Below, piece by piece: positions 4,000 through 5,613 of a stretch of 5,613 nucleotides of DNA. The notes beneath the pieces were generated by a model. The model made no database searches, had not been told where the DNA came from, and worked only from the letters and a program-made list of their open reading frames with translations. This stretch comes from JBFLXN01 sp040755715 [NCBI: Candidatus Edwardsbacteria bacterium] (GTDB lineage Bacteria > Edwardsbacteria > AC1 > JBFLXN01): positions 1 through 5,613 of the forward strand of contig JBFLXN010000172.1 in assembly GCA_040755715.1 (NCBI GenBank), read 5' to 3'. Each line of letters opens with the position of its first letter. Position 1 is the stretch's first letter. The translations under genes were made by a program, and so were the position numbers.

Positions 4000-5460
4000 A
4001 TGGCAAAAAGAATTACTATTAACCCCATCACCCGTTTAGAGGGGCACGGAAAGATTGAAATCTTTCTGAATGACCAGGGTGATGTAGAAAAAGCCTATTT
4101 TCAAGTGCCGGAATTGCGCGGGTTTGAAAAATTTGCTGAAGGCCGCCTGGCAGAAGAGATGCCGAGAATTACACCGACAATCTGCGGTGTCTGCCCCACT
4201 GCCCATCATATGGCCTCTACCAAAACACTTGATGACCTTTATAAAGTTGAGCCAACTTCTACAGCCAAGAAATTGAGAGAACTCGTCTATTCAGCCTTTC
4301 AGGCTGAAGACCACACACTTCATTTCTATTTCTTAGGTGGTCCTGATTTTGTAATGGGTCCAGATGCACCAGCGGCTCAGCGAAATATCTTGGGCGTGAT
4401 TGGCAAAGTTGGTTTGGAAATCGCTGGCAAAGTGATTGAAATCAGAAAGAAACTTCGGGGTATTATCACCCTTTTAGGTGGAAAAGTAATTCATCCGGTG
4501 ATGGGTCTGCCCGGTGGGGTCTCCAAAGGATTGAAGGAAGAAGAGAGAAAAGATATGGTAGAAATTGCCAGAGCCTCAATTGAATTCGCCAAGTTCAGTC
4601 TCAAACTCTTTGAAGATGTAGTGCTGAAGAATAAAACCTATGTGGATTTAGTAGTGGGTGACATCTACAAACACCGCACCTACTATATGGGCTTGGTGGA
4701 CAAAGATAATAAAGTGAATTTCTACGATGGAGATATCAGGGTAGTTGACCCTAACGGAAAGGAAATAGCAAAATTCAAACCTCGGGAGTATTTAGACCAC
4801 ATCGCTGAACATGTTGAACCTTGGAGTTACATTAAATATCCATATTTGAGGAAAGTCGGCTGGAAAGGTTTTGTTGACGGCGAAGATAGCGGCGTCTATC
4901 GAGTGGCGCCTCTGGCGAGGCTTAATGCCTCAGACGGAATGGCTACACCCTTAGCTCAGGTAGAATATGAAAAGATGTATCAAATCCTCGGTGGCAAGCC
5001 AGCACACAATACTCTGGCAATGCACTGGGCAAGACTGGTGGAGCTTCTCTATGCGGCTGAGCGATTGTTGGAATTAGCCGAAGACCCGGAAATTACAAAT
5101 ACTGACATTCGCAATCTACCAAACCAGATTCCGACTGAAGGCGTAGGAGTGGTAGAGGCACCCCGAGGGATTCTATATCATCACTATAAGACTGATGAAA
5201 GAGGTGTAATACTTGAAGCAAATCTGATAGTGGGTACTTTGAACAATTCTGCGGCTATCTGTATGTCCGTTGAAAAAGCGGCCAAGAATTTAATCAAAAA
5301 GGGTGAAGTTTCTGACGGGCTCTTGAATATGATTGAGATGGCTTTTCGGGCTTATGACCCCTGCCTTGCTTGCGCCACACACTACCTTCCTGGGCAGATG
5401 CCCTTAGAAGTAAACATCCGTAATCAAAAGGGAGAGATTGTAAAAAGATTGCTGAGATAA
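4000..5460 (+). CDS. mvhA: [NiFe]-hydrogenase large subunit, group 3 MvhA-like
   Basis: This is the catalytic subunit of a cytoplasmic [NiFe] hydrogenase, which splits or makes H2. MvhA-type enzymes (group 3c) pass electrons through a small FeS subunit and MvhD to heterodisulfide reductase for flavin-based bifurcation. The 486-residue protein is complete. RLEGHG is at 12-17. The L1 motif ICGVCPTAHH gives nickel ligands Cys62 and Cys65. ARLNA (306-310) and EAPRG (386-390) are conserved. The L2 motif DPCLACATH gives Cys455 and Cys458, with His461 marking the usual maturation cleavage site, so 25 C-terminal residues would be removed by a hydrogenase endopeptidase. AAGGAGG (3988-3994) precedes ATG 4000 by 5 bases. 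No signal peptide is present. Unusually, neither a small subunit nor MvhD is adjacent: upstream is HEPN/MNT, and downstream is a possible terminator. All four metal-binding Cys are present, so it should be functional if partners exist elsewhere. Confidence 0.96.
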   Translation: MAKRITINPITRLEGHGKIEIFLNDQGDVEKAYFQVPELRGFEKFAEGRLAEEMPRITPTICGVCPTAHHMASTKTLDDLYKVEPTSTAKKLRELVYSAFQAEDHTLHFYFLGGPDFVMGPDAPAAQRNILGVIGKVGLEIAGKVIEIRKKLRGIITLLGGKVIHPVMGLPGGVSKGLKEEERKDMVEIARASIEFAKFSLKLFEDVVLKNKTYVDLVVGDIYKHRTYYMGLVDKDNKVNFYDGDIRVVDPNGKEIAKFKPREYLDHIAEHVEPWSYIKYPYLRKVGWKGFVDGEDSGVYRVAPLARLNASDGMATPLAQVEYEKMYQILGGKPAHNTLAMHWARLVELLYAAERLLELAEDPEITNTDIRNLPNQIPTEGVGVVEAPRGILYHHYKTDERGVILEANLIVGTLNNSAAICMSVEKAAKNLIKKGEVSDGLLNMIEMAFRAYDPCLACATHYLPGQMPLEVNIRNQKGEIVKRLLR

Positions 5461-5568
5461 TGCCTTGTAAACAAAATAATACTGGCCACGACTTTGTTAA
5501 AATTTTGTCTAAAATTGGCACGATTTATCCTGAACGGAGTGAAGGAAAATCAACACTGACAAGCGTTT

Positions 5569-5583
5569 AAGCCTTCTGGGCTT
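5569..5583 (+). terminator. Possible weak intrinsic terminator after the hydrogenase gene
   Basis: AAGCC (5569-5573) and GGCTT (5579-5583) form a 5-bp stem with loop TTCTG, followed by the pyrimidine-rich GTTCTTCTCTT. GACAAG (5558-5563) and CTTGTC (5592-5597) can extend an outer stem. The T run is interrupted, so strength is doubtful. It is the only terminator candidate in the 110 bp after the hydrogenase stop. Confidence 0.38.
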
Positions 5584-5587
5584 GTTC

Positions 5588-5613
5588 TTCTCTTGTCCCC
5601 CGACAAGTCGGGG
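5588..5613. repeat. REP-like palindromic element, copy 2, cut by window end
   Basis: CCCCGAC (5598-5604) and GTCGGGG (5607-5613) form a near-perfect palindrome around AA, preceded by TTCTCTTGTC. The same blocks occur in the opposite orientation at 2314-2350. The right border is not seen. Confidence 0.5.

Noticed and set aside
5501-5516. AATTTT-GTCT-AAAATT hairpin considered as a terminator
   Set aside because: The stem is entirely A-T with no G-C pairs and no following T run, so it would be too weak.
5294-5521. Minus-strand frame over the hydrogenase 3' end
   Set aside because: It is antisense to the conserved L2 motif region; no supporting signals.
5516-5531. TGGCACG resembling the -24 box of a sigma54 promoter
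   Set aside because: The -12 position reads ATCC rather than TTGC, so the second half of the element is missing.

Overview
The window is AT-rich bacterial DNA from what is probably a strictly anaerobic, possibly thermophilic, uncultivated lineage. The evidence is a [NiFe]-hydrogenase large subunit of the group 3 MvhA type, a HEPN/MNT pair of the kind common in thermophiles and candidate phyla, good Shine-Dalgarno sites, and a clear sigma70-type promoter. Small palindromic repeats are scattered between the genes. No phylum can be fixed from the sequence alone. Every convincing gene is on the plus strand.

Left part (1-1500): the C-terminal end of an HNH-type protein, most likely a type II restriction endonuclease (3-278), overlaps the start of a beta-class DNA methyltransferase (271-1338). 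Together they look like a restriction-modification pair. The methyltransferase stop codon lies inside the left arm of a 171-bp imperfect inverted repeat (1323-1493). That repeat ends in GTTAGGC and resembles an integron attC site, with a second hairpin nested in its left arm.

Middle (1520-2686): a metallo-beta-lactamase-fold hydrolase begins 26 bp after that repeat. A gene-poor stretch of about 410 bp follows. It holds a REP-like palindrome, a strong promoter (TTGACA, 18 bp, TAAAAT), and, starting at the predicted transcription start, two copies of a 12-nt element that can each pair with one downstream complement. A tandem repeat and a possible 31-codon ORF come next.

Right-centre (2687-3892): a small retropepsin-like protein with an altered catalytic triad (DIG), a 23-codon ORF with an excellent ribosome binding site, and an MNT nucleotidyltransferase-HEPN pair, which is probably a toxin-antitoxin system. 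All could be read from the promoter at 2456-2485. A 20-bp near-identical direct repeat (18/20) flanks the MNT-HEPN module.

Right (4000-5613): a complete MvhA-like [NiFe]-hydrogenase large subunit with no small subunit beside it, then a weak terminator-like hairpin and a second copy of the REP-like palindrome cut by the window end.

The region reads as a defence and mobile-gene patch (restriction-modification, HEPN/MNT, retropepsin) inserted in or next to a metabolic locus. The best candidates for something undescribed are the leader with alternative hairpins driving a retropepsin-small ORF-MNT-HEPN array, and the attC-like element next to the restriction-modification pair.
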